Source: Oscillospiraceae bacterium (GTDB lineage: Bacteria; Bacillota; Clostridia; Oscillospirales; Ruminococcaceae). Taken from it: a stretch of DNA of 24,259 nt. Location: positions 1-24,259 of the forward strand of contig JAHHTP010000024.1 of assembly GCA_020024615.1 (NCBI GenBank), written 5' to 3'. Below are positions 15,952 through 22,985 of the stretch, piece after piece. The translations under genes were made by a program, and so were the position numbers. Each line of letters starts with the position of its first letter. Within the stretch, counting starts at the first letter, position 1. Under the pieces are notes generated by a model. The model was not told the origin of the DNA. It did no database searches and saw only the letters and a program-made list of their open reading frames with translations.

Positions 15952-15963
15952 TGTCAAAGTTTA

Positions 15964-16929
15964 TTATCTACGCTGTTTCGGGTCAAATGCATCACGCAGC
16001 GCATCGCCTACCAAGTTAAAGGACAGCATGGTCAGCGAGATGAAGAGTGCTGGCAGAATCAAAATATACGGATAGATGGTCATAACAGCTGCACCATCGG
16101 ATGCCAGCATACCCCAAGACGGCTGTGGAGGCGGAACACCCAAACCAATGTAGCTTAGGAATGCCTCAGTAAAGATTGCACTTGGGATGGATAAAGTCAG
16201 ATTTACGACAACAACTGAAAGTGTATTTGGAATCAGGTGACGGGTCAGAATTCTGAAAGGCGAAGCACCCATGACTTTCGAAGCCATAACGAATTCCTGT
16301 TCTTTCAGCTGTACAACCTGTCCACGAACCAGACGAGCCATACCAGTCCAACCAACGGTGGAATAAGCAATGATCAGAGTGATGATACCCGGATCCATAA
16401 TCATCATCAGCAACATAACGATGATCATATACGGAATACCAGTGATGATATCAACGATACGCATCATGATATTATCTACCGTACCACCAATATAACCGGA
16501 AAGACCACCATAGACTGCACCAACAACGAAGTTAACGATAACAGCAGCGAACGCAATAATTAAGGACACACGCGCACCTGCCCAAAGTCTGGTCCACAGG
16601 TCACGACCTAAAATATCGGTACCAAATAAATGGAAGTTACCTTCCGAAGTAGTCTTAAACATGCCAAGATAGGTGTTTGCAACGTCCTGTTCTGCATAGG
16701 TGTATTTGGAAATCATCGGAAAGAAGATTGCGCCCAAGATAATAAATACTAAGAAAAACAGACAGACCATAGCAACTTTATTCTGGCGGAAACGACGCAT
16801 CGCGTCAGACATAAAGCTGGTAGCTTTACCGCCGATTGCCTCACCCTCGTGTAAGTTTACGCCGACATGGGTAAAATCGAGGGATTCTTCATTCATTTCT
16901 GCATTAGAAACTTTGATTTCTTCGCTCAT
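15964..16929 (-). CDS. oppC: Oligopeptide ABC transporter permease OppC/DppC
   Basis: A 321-aa inner-membrane permease. It has a hydrophilic N-terminus (about 45 residues), a first transmembrane helix (about 53-73), a periplasm-like loop containing HLFGTDILGRDLWTRLWAG, then five further helices. The permease coupling motif is GWTGMARLVRGQVVQLKEQEFVMASKVMGAS (EAA-loop region). These features distinguish OppC from OppB, which lacks the 'GTDxLGRD' loop. It begins three bases after the oppB stop with AGGAG inside the oppB end, so the two channel subunits are coupled. Confidence 0.93.
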   Translation of the reverse strand: MSEEIKVSNAEMNEESLDFTHVGVNLHEGEAIGGKATSFMSDAMRRFRQNKVAMVCLFFLVFIILGAIFFPMISKYTYAEQDVANTYLGMFKTTSEGNFHLFGTDILGRDLWTRLWAGARVSLIIAFAAVIVNFVVGAVYGGLSGYIGGTVDNIMMRIVDIITGIPYMIIVMLLMMIMDPGIITLIIAYSTVGWTGMARLVRGQVVQLKEQEFVMASKVMGASPFRILTRHLIPNTLSVVVVNLTLSIPSAIFTEAFLSYIGLGVPPPQPSWGMLASDGAAVMTIYPYILILPALFISLTMLSFNLVGDALRDAFDPKQRR

Positions 16930-16932
16930 CTT

Positions 16933-17883
16933 TTACTCCTTTCTGCCAGCTAGACGAATACGAGGATCGATAAAGCCGTAAGCAATATCGACAGCCAGGT
17001 TTGCAAATACCAGGAATGCACCATAGAAAATGGTTGTACCCGCAATTACGGTGTAGTCCTGTGTCGTAACGGATGTTACGAAATATTTACCCATACCCGG
17101 AATAGAGAATACTTTCTCAACAACGAATGCACCAGTTAATAAAGCAGCGGTCATCGGACCTAAAACGGTAACAACTGGTAATAAAGCGTTGCGCAGTGCA
17201 TGCTTAAAAGTGATCTGGGTATTATTTAAGCCTTTTGCTTTTGCAGTTTTGATATAATCTGAATTTAAGACATCAATCATACTGGTACGCATCAGACGGG
17301 TGATTGAAGCCAACGAACTAAGTCCCAGTGAGAACGCCGGCAGAATTTTAGAAATCTCAGAACCCCATCCGATAACTGGGAAGATCTGAAAACCCAGTAA
17401 CTGAGTTAATTTCAAGGAAAGAAAATATTGTAAGAAACATGCGATTACGAAAGACGGAATCGATACACCGATAGTCGCAATAATCATAACAATGCTGTCC
17501 CAGCCAGTATTTCTTTTAATAGCAGCTATTGTACCCATAGCTATACCGAATACAAGAGCAAAAACCAGTGCGCGCAGACCTAAATCAGCTGAAATAGGGA
17601 AAGTCTCTGCAATGATTAAAGTAATTGCACGGTTGGATTTTAAGGAAATACCTAAATCACCTTGGAATGCATTTCCAATGTACATAATAATCTGCTGCCA
17701 CAGCGGTTTGTCTAAGCCATATTTTGCCATCAATGCTGCTTTAACTTCCTCAGATACAGCTTTTTCACCGATGAACGGGTCACCTGGAAGCAACTGCATC
17801 ATGCAATAAGTAAAGACAAACAATAGCAAAATAGTGATAAAGGCAAAAAACAGACGCTGCAGGATATACTTGAACATCTTCAT
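16933..17883 (-). CDS. oppB: Oligopeptide ABC transporter permease OppB/DppB
   Basis: A 316-aa permease with an N-terminal helix (about 8-30) followed by LLPGDPF, the classical OppB/DppB sequence just after the first helix. A large extracytoplasmic loop follows, then five helices and the EAA-type coupling loop SDYIKTAKAKGLNNTQITFKHALRNALLPV. The C-terminus reads DIAYGFIDPRIRL, as usual. A strong ribosome site (GAGGAGGT) supports the start. A 438-base gap separates it from the oppA gene on the same strand; no consensus promoter is seen in that gap, so transcription probably continues from the oppA promoter. Confidence 0.93.
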   Translation of the reverse strand: MKMFKYILQRLFFAFITILLLFVFTYCMMQLLPGDPFIGEKAVSEEVKAALMAKYGLDKPLWQQIIMYIGNAFQGDLGISLKSNRAITLIIAETFPISADLGLRALVFALVFGIAMGTIAAIKRNTGWDSIVMIIATIGVSIPSFVIACFLQYFLSLKLTQLLGFQIFPVIGWGSEISKILPAFSLGLSSLASITRLMRTSMIDVLNSDYIKTAKAKGLNNTQITFKHALRNALLPVVTVLGPMTAALLTGAFVVEKVFSIPGMGKYFVTSVTTQDYTVIAGTTIFYGAFLVFANLAVDIAYGFIDPRIRLAGRKE

Positions 17884-18321
17884 TTTGTTTACCTCCTCTA
17901 TCGTTATAACTATAAAACGAAAGAAAATTTAGCGAAATGCGAATGTGATTGTTGATTAAAAAGAAATGACTGTGGGACAACCAGAGTTTTAATCACCCGA
18001 AGTCCTTCTTTCTATATAAGCCAACATGAAGCAATCGTGCGCTGAAACTGTTGTGCACTAATTACTTCTTTTTAACCAACAATCCGACCACATGTGCTTT
18101 TTCAATCACATGAAGCATTTTGTCGAATATCTGTTTTTTTAAATGGAATTGATAATTATTCAACAGAATTATCAGGTAAAATACACAATACTCCTAAATA
18201 CCATGCACCGCCGGAATCACACAAAGCAATTCCGGCGGAACACTTGATATTAGATACTGGTTTTGTCAGCAATGTTTCATACCAGTTCACTACACATCAA
18301 AAAGGAGAACTGTCTACTTCC
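17884..18321 (-). other. 438-base oppA-oppB gap with a strong hairpin at 18208-18238
   Basis: No convincing gene. CCGCCGGAAT (18208-18217) pairs perfectly with ATTCCGGCGG (18229-18238), a GC-rich 10-bp stem with an 11-base loop. On the minus strand it is followed by TGCATGGTATTTAGG, with no T-run, so it looks like a 3'-stabilising or attenuating hairpin. A weaker inverted pair (ACTGGT/ACCAGT, 18256-18287) lies just after the oppA stop. A short open frame without an initiator or ribosome site crosses 18060-18190. No usable -35/-10 pair for oppB was found. Confidence 0.5.
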
Positions 18322-19965
18322 TTAGTTGCAGGAAGCCTCACGGAGACTCCAATCCTGGAAAGGAGTACGAATGATGTTGTTTACTTTGCTGGAAACAACA
18401 TACGCATTTTCTCTGTTGAAGAATGGAGCAATAGCAAAATCTTCAGCTAAAATCTGCTCTGCTTTAACCATAGCTTCCAAACGCTCTGCCGAATCAGCAG
18501 AACCACGAATGACTTGCATAGCCTCATCGTAAGCTGGATTGGAATATCTAGCTTTGTTGTTGCCAGTACCGGTCTCCCACAACTCTAAGAAAGTCTGCGG
18601 GTCATTGTAGTCCGGACCCCAAGCATACAAAGAGAACTGATATTCACCCTTGGTCTGACTTTCAATTCTCTGCTGGAACGGCAACTGACGAATCGATACA
18701 TTAATACCAGCTTTTGCCATACAACCTTGAATATACTCAGCTGTAACTTTAGCTTGCTCACTATCATCGGTTAAGAACTCAATCTCAGTGTTAGCCGGGA
18801 TACCTAATTCTTTACAGCCTTTTTCCCAGTCTGCTTTAGCACCCTCAACATCAGCATCCTTAAACAGCGGCTCGTTCCAAACTTCGCTAAATTTTTTGCC
18901 ATCAGCAAGCAGCCAACCTGGAGTCCAGTGGTAAGTTACCACAGATTTATCCTTCTTAATGTTATTGATATAGCTGGTACGATCCAAAGCTTTAGAGAGA
19001 GCTTTACGAATATTGATGTTCTGGAAAATCTTATCTTCGTAGTTGAACATTAAGCAAAAGCTAGAGCCATCTGCATAAGCATCGATCTGAACACCTGGAT
19101 AAGTAGCTTCCATCTCTTTTACCTGGTCACCGGTAGATAAACCTACCATATCCAGTTCACCAGATTTAAATGCATTAATAGCTGCAGAAGAATCAATCAG
19201 CATCAATCCAGTAAATTTATCAAGTTTGCACTTATCCGCTGCATAGTATTTATCGTTCTTTTCGAATACCATTCTATCGTTATGAACCCATTTAGCCAAG
19301 GTAAACATACCGTTATAGTGCATTTTATTAGCCTCAGTAGCATAATCTTTTCCCCACTCATCCTCACGAACTGGGTAGTAGGTCGGATATGAAACCAGAG
19401 AGTCAAAGAAAGTACACGGACCAGCTAAAGTAACAATTAAAGTTTTGTCATCTGGACACACGATAGCAACATCGTCCTCAGAACCTTTTTTGAGATTGTA
19501 TTCTTTTGCACCCTTAATGTAGTAAAGCATATAAGAATAGGTGGAAGCAACTTCTGGATCCAAAACTTTCATCCAGCCAAATTTAAAGTCGTGAGAAGTA
19601 ACTGGTTTGCCATCTTCCCAAACAGCGTCTTTGCGCAGGTGGAAAGTCCAAGTTAAACCATCTTCAGAAACTTCGTATTTTTCAGCAGTTGCTGGCTGTG
19701 GTTTGTCTGTAGAATCTTTCATCAGCAGACCGTCTTTAACATGCAGTAATGCATTAATACCAACAGTGTCAGTAGTGATCGTAGAGTTCATGGACTGCGG
19801 CTCAGGGCCAATGTTGATTGTAAGACTATTTGCCTCGGAAGTACCCGGGAACATGGTGTTTTTAGCACCTTCTGTGCTGCCATTTCCATTTGTGCAGCCA
19901 GTCAATGCCATTGCAGCTGCCATAACGCCTGCAACTGCAGCAGATAAGAATTTGCACTTTTTCAT
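18322..19965 (-). CDS. oppA: Oligopeptide ABC transporter substrate-binding lipoprotein OppA
   Basis: A 547-aa lipoprotein of solute-binding family 5. The open frame extends 55 codons further upstream, but AGGAGG eight bases before the ATG at 19965 and the clean signal peptide beginning MKKCKFLSAA fix this start. The lipobox is MALTGC with Cys24. Typical family stretches are KDGLLMKDSTDKPQPATAEK, LTWTFHLRKDAVWEDGKPVT and INIRKALSKALDRTSY. The protein sits on the outer face of the membrane and delivers peptides to OppBCDF. It is first in the operon, behind a strong promoter and before a hairpin gap, an arrangement that normally yields excess binding protein over the membrane subunits. Confidence 0.93.
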   Translation of the reverse strand: MKKCKFLSAAVAGVMAAAMALTGCTNGNGSTEGAKNTMFPGTSEANSLTINIGPEPQSMNSTITTDTVGINALLHVKDGLLMKDSTDKPQPATAEKYEVSEDGLTWTFHLRKDAVWEDGKPVTSHDFKFGWMKVLDPEVASTYSYMLYYIKGAKEYNLKKGSEDDVAIVCPDDKTLIVTLAGPCTFFDSLVSYPTYYPVREDEWGKDYATEANKMHYNGMFTLAKWVHNDRMVFEKNDKYYAADKCKLDKFTGLMLIDSSAAINAFKSGELDMVGLSTGDQVKEMEATYPGVQIDAYADGSSFCLMFNYEDKIFQNINIRKALSKALDRTSYINNIKKDKSVVTYHWTPGWLLADGKKFSEVWNEPLFKDADVEGAKADWEKGCKELGIPANTEIEFLTDDSEQAKVTAEYIQGCMAKAGINVSIRQLPFQQRIESQTKGEYQFSLYAWGPDYNDPQTFLELWETGTGNNKARYSNPAYDEAMQVIRGSADSAERLEAMVKAEQILAEDFAIAPFFNRENAYVVSSKVNNIIRTPFQDWSLREASCN

Positions 19966-20044
19966 GCCTGTTTCCTCCTGTAATTTAGAACCTTCCTTAT
20001 TTGGAAAGAACTTTATTGGACTAAAACATTGCTGTATGATGATT

Positions 20045-20073
20045 ATTATAGCGCATTTTTCGCAATTAGTCAA
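20045..20073 (-). promoter_or_regulatory. Sigma-A promoter of the opp operon
   Basis: Minus strand TTGACT (20073-20068), 17-base spacer, TATAAT (20050-20045): 11 of 12 consensus positions. The start would be near 20038, giving a leader of about 73 bases. The predicted start codon at 19965, rather than the upstream frame extension, is confirmed because the promoter lies inside that extension. Confidence 0.85.
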
Positions 20074-20094
20074 TATAAAAATTTCATTTTTTTC

Positions 20095-20109
20095 AAATTT
20101 CAGAAATAT
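20095..20109. promoter_or_regulatory. CodY-box-like palindrome upstream of oppA
   Basis: ATATTTCTGAAATTT on the minus strand matches 12 of 15 positions of the CodY box AATTTTCWGAAAATT and has the perfect core TTTCTGAAA. It lies about 22 bases upstream of the opp -35. CodY controls peptide uptake in many Firmicutes. In such AT-rich sequence a 12/15 match can arise by chance. Confidence 0.3.
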
Positions 20110-20289
20110 TCGTATTTTCTGCACAAACATCTGTTATTTCTAACAGGACATCTTTTAAACATATTTCATAAAGTTATTGCTTGACATGACGATTTTTATG
20201 CTTTTCAACGCTGTGCTTTAAAAACCATCTGTAAAATAGCTGAATTTTGCATCCTTTTTTTCAAATTATTTTCTTTTTGATGTTTTCCA

Positions 20290-20318
20290 TTGCCTTTCCC
20301 TGCATTCTATGCTATAAT
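20290..20318 (+). promoter_or_regulatory. Extended -10 promoter of the nucleosidase gene
   Basis: TTGCCT (20290-20295), 17-base spacer ending TGC, TATAAT (20313-20318). The start would be near 20325. Between this and the opp promoter (20110-20289) the sequence is AT-rich; a lone TTGACA at 20181-20186 has no matching -10. Confidence 0.75.
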
Positions 20319-20367
20319 ATGTTATATCCTTTTTAATATGCATATATTGAGAATAGTAGGAGGTTTT

Positions 20368-21054
20368 ATGAAACTTGGTATTTTAGGCGCAATGAGCTGT
20401 GAAATCGCTCTGCTGCGTCAGCACATGAATGTAAGGGAAACCGTCAATTTTGCTGGAATTGACTACTATATCGGCAGCATTGGGAAAACCGAGGTTGTAC
20501 TCGTTTGTTGCAGTATTGGCAAAGTCAATGCCGCGCTCTCTACCGCTGCTCTGATTCAGAAATTCGGTGCAACCCACATTATCAATACCGGTGTAGCAGG
20601 TGGTGTTACACCAGAAGCGAATGTGCTTGATGTCATTATATCTAGCTCGGTTTGCTATCACGATTTCACGCCAGGCATCCTACAAAACAACTTCCCGTTC
20701 GCTGAAGAATATTCTGGAAATGAACAAATGATGAATATTATGAACAAAGTATACCAAAATCAAAAACGCGAATTTAAATATCGGGCAGATCGTATTGTTA
20801 CTGGTGATGTTTTTGTGGAAGACTCGGCTTTAAAAGCTTCCATTGCAGAGCGTTTCCATCCAGGCTGTGTTGATATGGAAAGTGCAGCAGTTGGCCAGGT
20901 ATGTCACATTATGAAAACACCGTTCATCGCCCTGCGTTCCTTATCCGATTCCTCAGATAATGCTGCTGCTATGAGCTTTGATACCTTTGCTGCAATCGCC
21001 GCAAACAACTCAGCCAGCCTGATTATCGAATTTTGTGACGCATGGGTAGATTAA
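20368..21054 (+). CDS. mtnN: 5'-methylthioadenosine/S-adenosylhomocysteine nucleosidase
   Basis: Cleaves the glycosidic bond of MTA and SAH to free adenine plus the thio-ribose sugar, detoxifying by-products of S-adenosylmethionine use; cytoplasmic. The start at 20368 follows TAGGAGG and gives 228 aa, the usual family length (the frame runs 26 codons further upstream without a ribosome site). Conserved sites are visible: LGAMSCE with Glu12, GVAGG at 75-79, the purine-binding DMES with Glu171, and the catalytic Asp194 in RSLSD. The gene has its own promoter and a terminator downstream. No luxS or methionine-salvage gene is adjacent. Confidence 0.92.
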   Translation: MKLGILGAMSCEIALLRQHMNVRETVNFAGIDYYIGSIGKTEVVLVCCSIGKVNAALSTAALIQKFGATHIINTGVAGGVTPEANVLDVIISSSVCYHDFTPGILQNNFPFAEEYSGNEQMMNIMNKVYQNQKREFKYRADRIVTGDVFVEDSALKASIAERFHPGCVDMESAAVGQVCHIMKTPFIALRSLSDSSDNAAAMSFDTFAAIAANNSASLIIEFCDAWVD

Positions 21055-21198
21055 AACCAAAATCCGCCTTTCTGGACTGCTTTGCCTGATTGCAGCGACG
21101 ATTTTATTTGGTATGACCATTCCTTTATGACAGGAATGCTGCTGATGGCTTCTGCTGTGTTGTTAGCAAATGGAAAATGGTATGACATTAGGAAAAAT
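21050..21198 (+). pseudogene. Possible remnant of a small two-helix membrane protein
   Basis: Just after the nucleosidase stop, one frame reads KTKIRLSGLLCLIAATILFG and stops with TTATGA at 21130. The neighbouring frame then opens with the overlapping ATG (21127) and reads MTGMLLMASAVLLANGKWYD and a basic tail (IRKNR). Together they look like one short protein with two transmembrane helices and a basic C-terminus, broken by a single indel. No start codon (only ATT) or ribosome site is present for the first half, so the gene is probably dead. Chance hydrophobic frames are the alternative. Confidence 0.3.
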
Positions 21199-21200
21199 AG

Positions 21201-21238
21201 AATTCCGGTATCCCTAAACAAGAGATACCGGAATTTTT
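21201..21238. terminator. Bidirectional terminator between mtnN and the chorismate mutase gene
   Basis: A perfect 12-bp stem AATTCCGGTATC/GATACCGGAATT (21201-21212 with 21224-21235) has TTTTT on the plus side and CTATTTTTCC on the minus side. It serves both convergent genes and overlaps the mutase stop codon. Confidence 0.9.
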
Positions 21239-21731
21239 ATGTGTTTTTTGATATGTGTTCCATAAAAAGCTGATTGCAGAGTGCCTGTGCTTCCAGAACC
21301 TCATCTACATAAAAGAATATTTTCTCCTCATCGACTGATAGAATCTGCACCTGATATCGGCAGACAATCTGTAACGCCTCGGTCAGTTTTCCAGGCAAAA
21401 TCAAAACACTGTAAACTTTACTTGAACTGCCATTAACTGATTCAGAAAATACACCATGCTGTGTTAATAACCGATACTGATGCCGCCGTGATGTTCCCAT
21501 AATTTCCTGCATAAGGTATCGTACAGCGTCGGTATGTTCACCAGAATTCACAGCAGCGAGAATTTCATCTTCCCTCTCTTTAACAAAAATAACCGGAACA
21601 CTTTCCTGCTCTTTTGCAGACTGTTCTTTGGCTTCTGCCACAAGAGATGCACACACCATTCTCTTTTCTAAAAGCGACTCTATTACAGTATCTATTTCAT
21701 TGATCTGTTTTCTAATTTGATTCAGCTGCAT
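21237..21731 (-). CDS. AroQ-type chorismate mutase with ACT-like C-terminal region
   Basis: Predicted to convert chorismate to prephenate, the branch point to phenylalanine and tyrosine. The open frame extends 35 codons upstream into trxB. AAGGAG eight bases before ATG at 21731, overlapping the trxB stop, fixes the start and gives 164 aa. Residues matching the E. coli AroQ active site are present: Arg7, Arg24, Lys35, Arg53, Glu54 and Gln85. The remaining 75 residues (about 90-164) have a predicted strand-helix-strand-strand-helix order starting KVYSVLILPG, reminiscent of an ACT domain but too divergent to be sure. There is no prephenate dehydratase domain. Close coupling to trxB is unusual for an aromatic amino acid enzyme. 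Confidence 0.82.
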   Translation of the reverse strand: MQLNQIRKQINEIDTVIESLLEKRMVCASLVAEAKEQSAKEQESVPVIFVKEREDEILAAVNSGEHTDAVRYLMQEIMGTSRRHQYRLLTQHGVFSESVNGSSSKVYSVLILPGKLTEALQIVCRYQVQILSVDEEKIFFYVDEVLEAQALCNQLFMEHISKNT

Positions 21732-21741
21732 AATACGCTCC

Positions 21742-22650
21742 TTATCCGTGTAGATAATGGATTGCTGCGGTTGCGGCCACCGCACCATCCGAAGCTGCGG
21801 TGACAAGTTGGCGAAGCGGTTTGGTTCTAGCGTCACCGGCTACAAATACGCCAGCCGTTTTAGTGGTGCAATCCTCACTCGAAGCAAAATATCCACCTTT
21901 ATCCAATTCTGCCCACAGCTCGAACATACCATTTTCTGGCTGCATACCGACCGCTACAAACACCGCACAAATCGGAATAATGCGTTCTTCCTCTCCAATA
22001 CTTACGACGATACGCTCTACTTTACCATCACCCGAAATTTCTACCGGAACAGCAGGCGTCACAAATTCCACATTTCCCTGCGCTTTGAGCCGTTCTACTG
22101 CAGATGCAGCTGCGCGGAAGGAATCCCTGCGGTGGATCAGGTATACTTTATTACAAATACCGGCAAGATATAAAGCATCCTCAAATGCCGTTTCACCACC
22201 GCCCACAACGCAGACATCCTGACCTCTGAAGAAGTTTCCATCGCAAGTTGCACAATAAGATACGCCCCTGCCTGCAAAGATTTCCTCACCCGGAACATTC
22301 AGTTTACGGTGTGCTGCACCCGGAGCCAGGATGACAGTTTTTGTTTTAAGAATATTGTCATTTACAGTCAGAGTTTTAATCTCATCGGACAAATCACATG
22401 CTGTAATCGTTCCGTATTCGATTTCGGTACCAAAAGCAGCTGCCTGTTCATTTAACTGTGTTACAAATTCAAATCCAGAAACAGTTTTTAAAGCCGGGTA
22501 GTTCTCCACTTCTGGAGAGTTCAAAATTTGTCCACCAGCAAATTCTTTCTCAATCACGCAGGTGGAAAGTCCTGCTCTTGCTGCATACACAGCAGCAGAT
22601 AATCCTGCTGTACCTGCACCTACAATAACGGTATCCCAAATCTTTTCCAT
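21742..22650 (-). CDS. trxB: Thioredoxin-disulfide reductase
   Basis: A 302-aa flavoprotein that uses NADPH to reduce thioredoxin in the cytoplasm. The FAD site is GAGTAGLSAAVYAARAG (11-27). The redox-active pair is Cys133/Cys136 in SYCATCDGNFF. The nucleotide site is GGGETAFEDA with HRRDSFRA, whose arginines indicate NADPH rather than NADH. The C-terminal FAD contact is FVAGDARTKPLRQLVTAASDGAVAA. Length and order are those of low-Mr TrxB. The ribosome site AAGGAGA stands about nine bases before ATG. It has its own strong promoter, a 170-base leader, and is followed by the coupled chorismate mutase gene. No thioredoxin gene lies nearby. Confidence 0.95.
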   Translation of the reverse strand: MEKIWDTVIVGAGTAGLSAAVYAARAGLSTCVIEKEFAGGQILNSPEVENYPALKTVSGFEFVTQLNEQAAAFGTEIEYGTITACDLSDEIKTLTVNDNILKTKTVILAPGAAHRKLNVPGEEIFAGRGVSYCATCDGNFFRGQDVCVVGGGETAFEDALYLAGICNKVYLIHRRDSFRAAASAVERLKAQGNVEFVTPAVPVEISGDGKVERIVVSIGEEERIIPICAVFVAVGMQPENGMFELWAELDKGGYFASSEDCTTKTAGVFVAGDARTKPLRQLVTAASDGAVAATAAIHYLHG

Positions 22651-22826
22651 AGCTATTCTCCTTATTTTATAATATTATCTTAGTTTAACCTTTTTGCTTA
22701 TCTTCAAACCCTCTTTTATTTCATTTAAAATCGTGTTATAAGATATACGGCATTCCATCATAAACAAAAAATCTTTTTATCAGAAAATGTTGTTCACCTC
22801 CACTTTCTGATTCATTTCCTATTATC
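22651..22826 (-). other. Leader of the trxB transcript
   Basis: About 170 bases between the predicted start and trxB. It contains an orphan strong ribosome-site sequence, GGAGGTGA near 22795, with only ATT at the right distance followed by a stop two codons later. It also contains a 28-codon frame (22761-22675, beginning MMECRISYN) with no ribosome site. No known riboswitch fold was recognised. Confidence 0.35.
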
Positions 22827-22855
22827 ATTATAAAATAGCTGTGTACAAAAGTCAA
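22827..22855 (-). promoter_or_regulatory. Sigma-A promoter of the trxB-chorismate mutase operon
   Basis: Minus strand TTGACT (22855-22850), 17-base spacer, TATAAT (22832-22827). The hexamers are identical to those of the opp promoter. The start would be near 22820. Confidence 0.85.
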
Positions 22856-22867
22856 TATCCAACAAGC

Positions 22868-22893
22868 CCCGGTCGCCTCAAAAGGTGACCGGG
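22868..22893 (-). terminator. Probable terminator or 3' hairpin of the cation exporter gene
   Basis: An 11-base stem CCCGGTCGCCT/AGGTGACCGGG with one G-T wobble and a CAAA loop. It lies 93 bases after the exporter stop and just before the trxB promoter. The tail on the minus strand (GCTTGTTGG) is poor in T, so termination may be incomplete. The rest of 22894-22985 shows nothing. Confidence 0.45.
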
Positions 22894-22985
22894 TCACATT
22901 ATAAACTGATTTTGAGCTTGCAAAATAGAAATGATCTACATAACAATAGAAAGAGCAAAACTTGTTACAGTATCGCCTGATGGAA

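Noticed and set aside
18062..18195. Open frame of about 40 codons on the minus strand in the oppA-oppB gap
   Set aside because: There is no initiator near the AGGAG at its upstream end and the composition is low-complexity. Probably chance.
20181..20186. Perfect TTGACA on the plus strand
   Set aside because: No -10 hexamer occurs at 15-19 bases, and the nucleosidase gene has a better promoter at 20290-20318.
21082..21273. 63-codon plus-strand frame as an intact gene
   Set aside because: It starts at TTG without a ribosome site and runs through the terminator stem into the mutase gene. Only its central hydrophobic part looks meaningful, recorded as a possible remnant.
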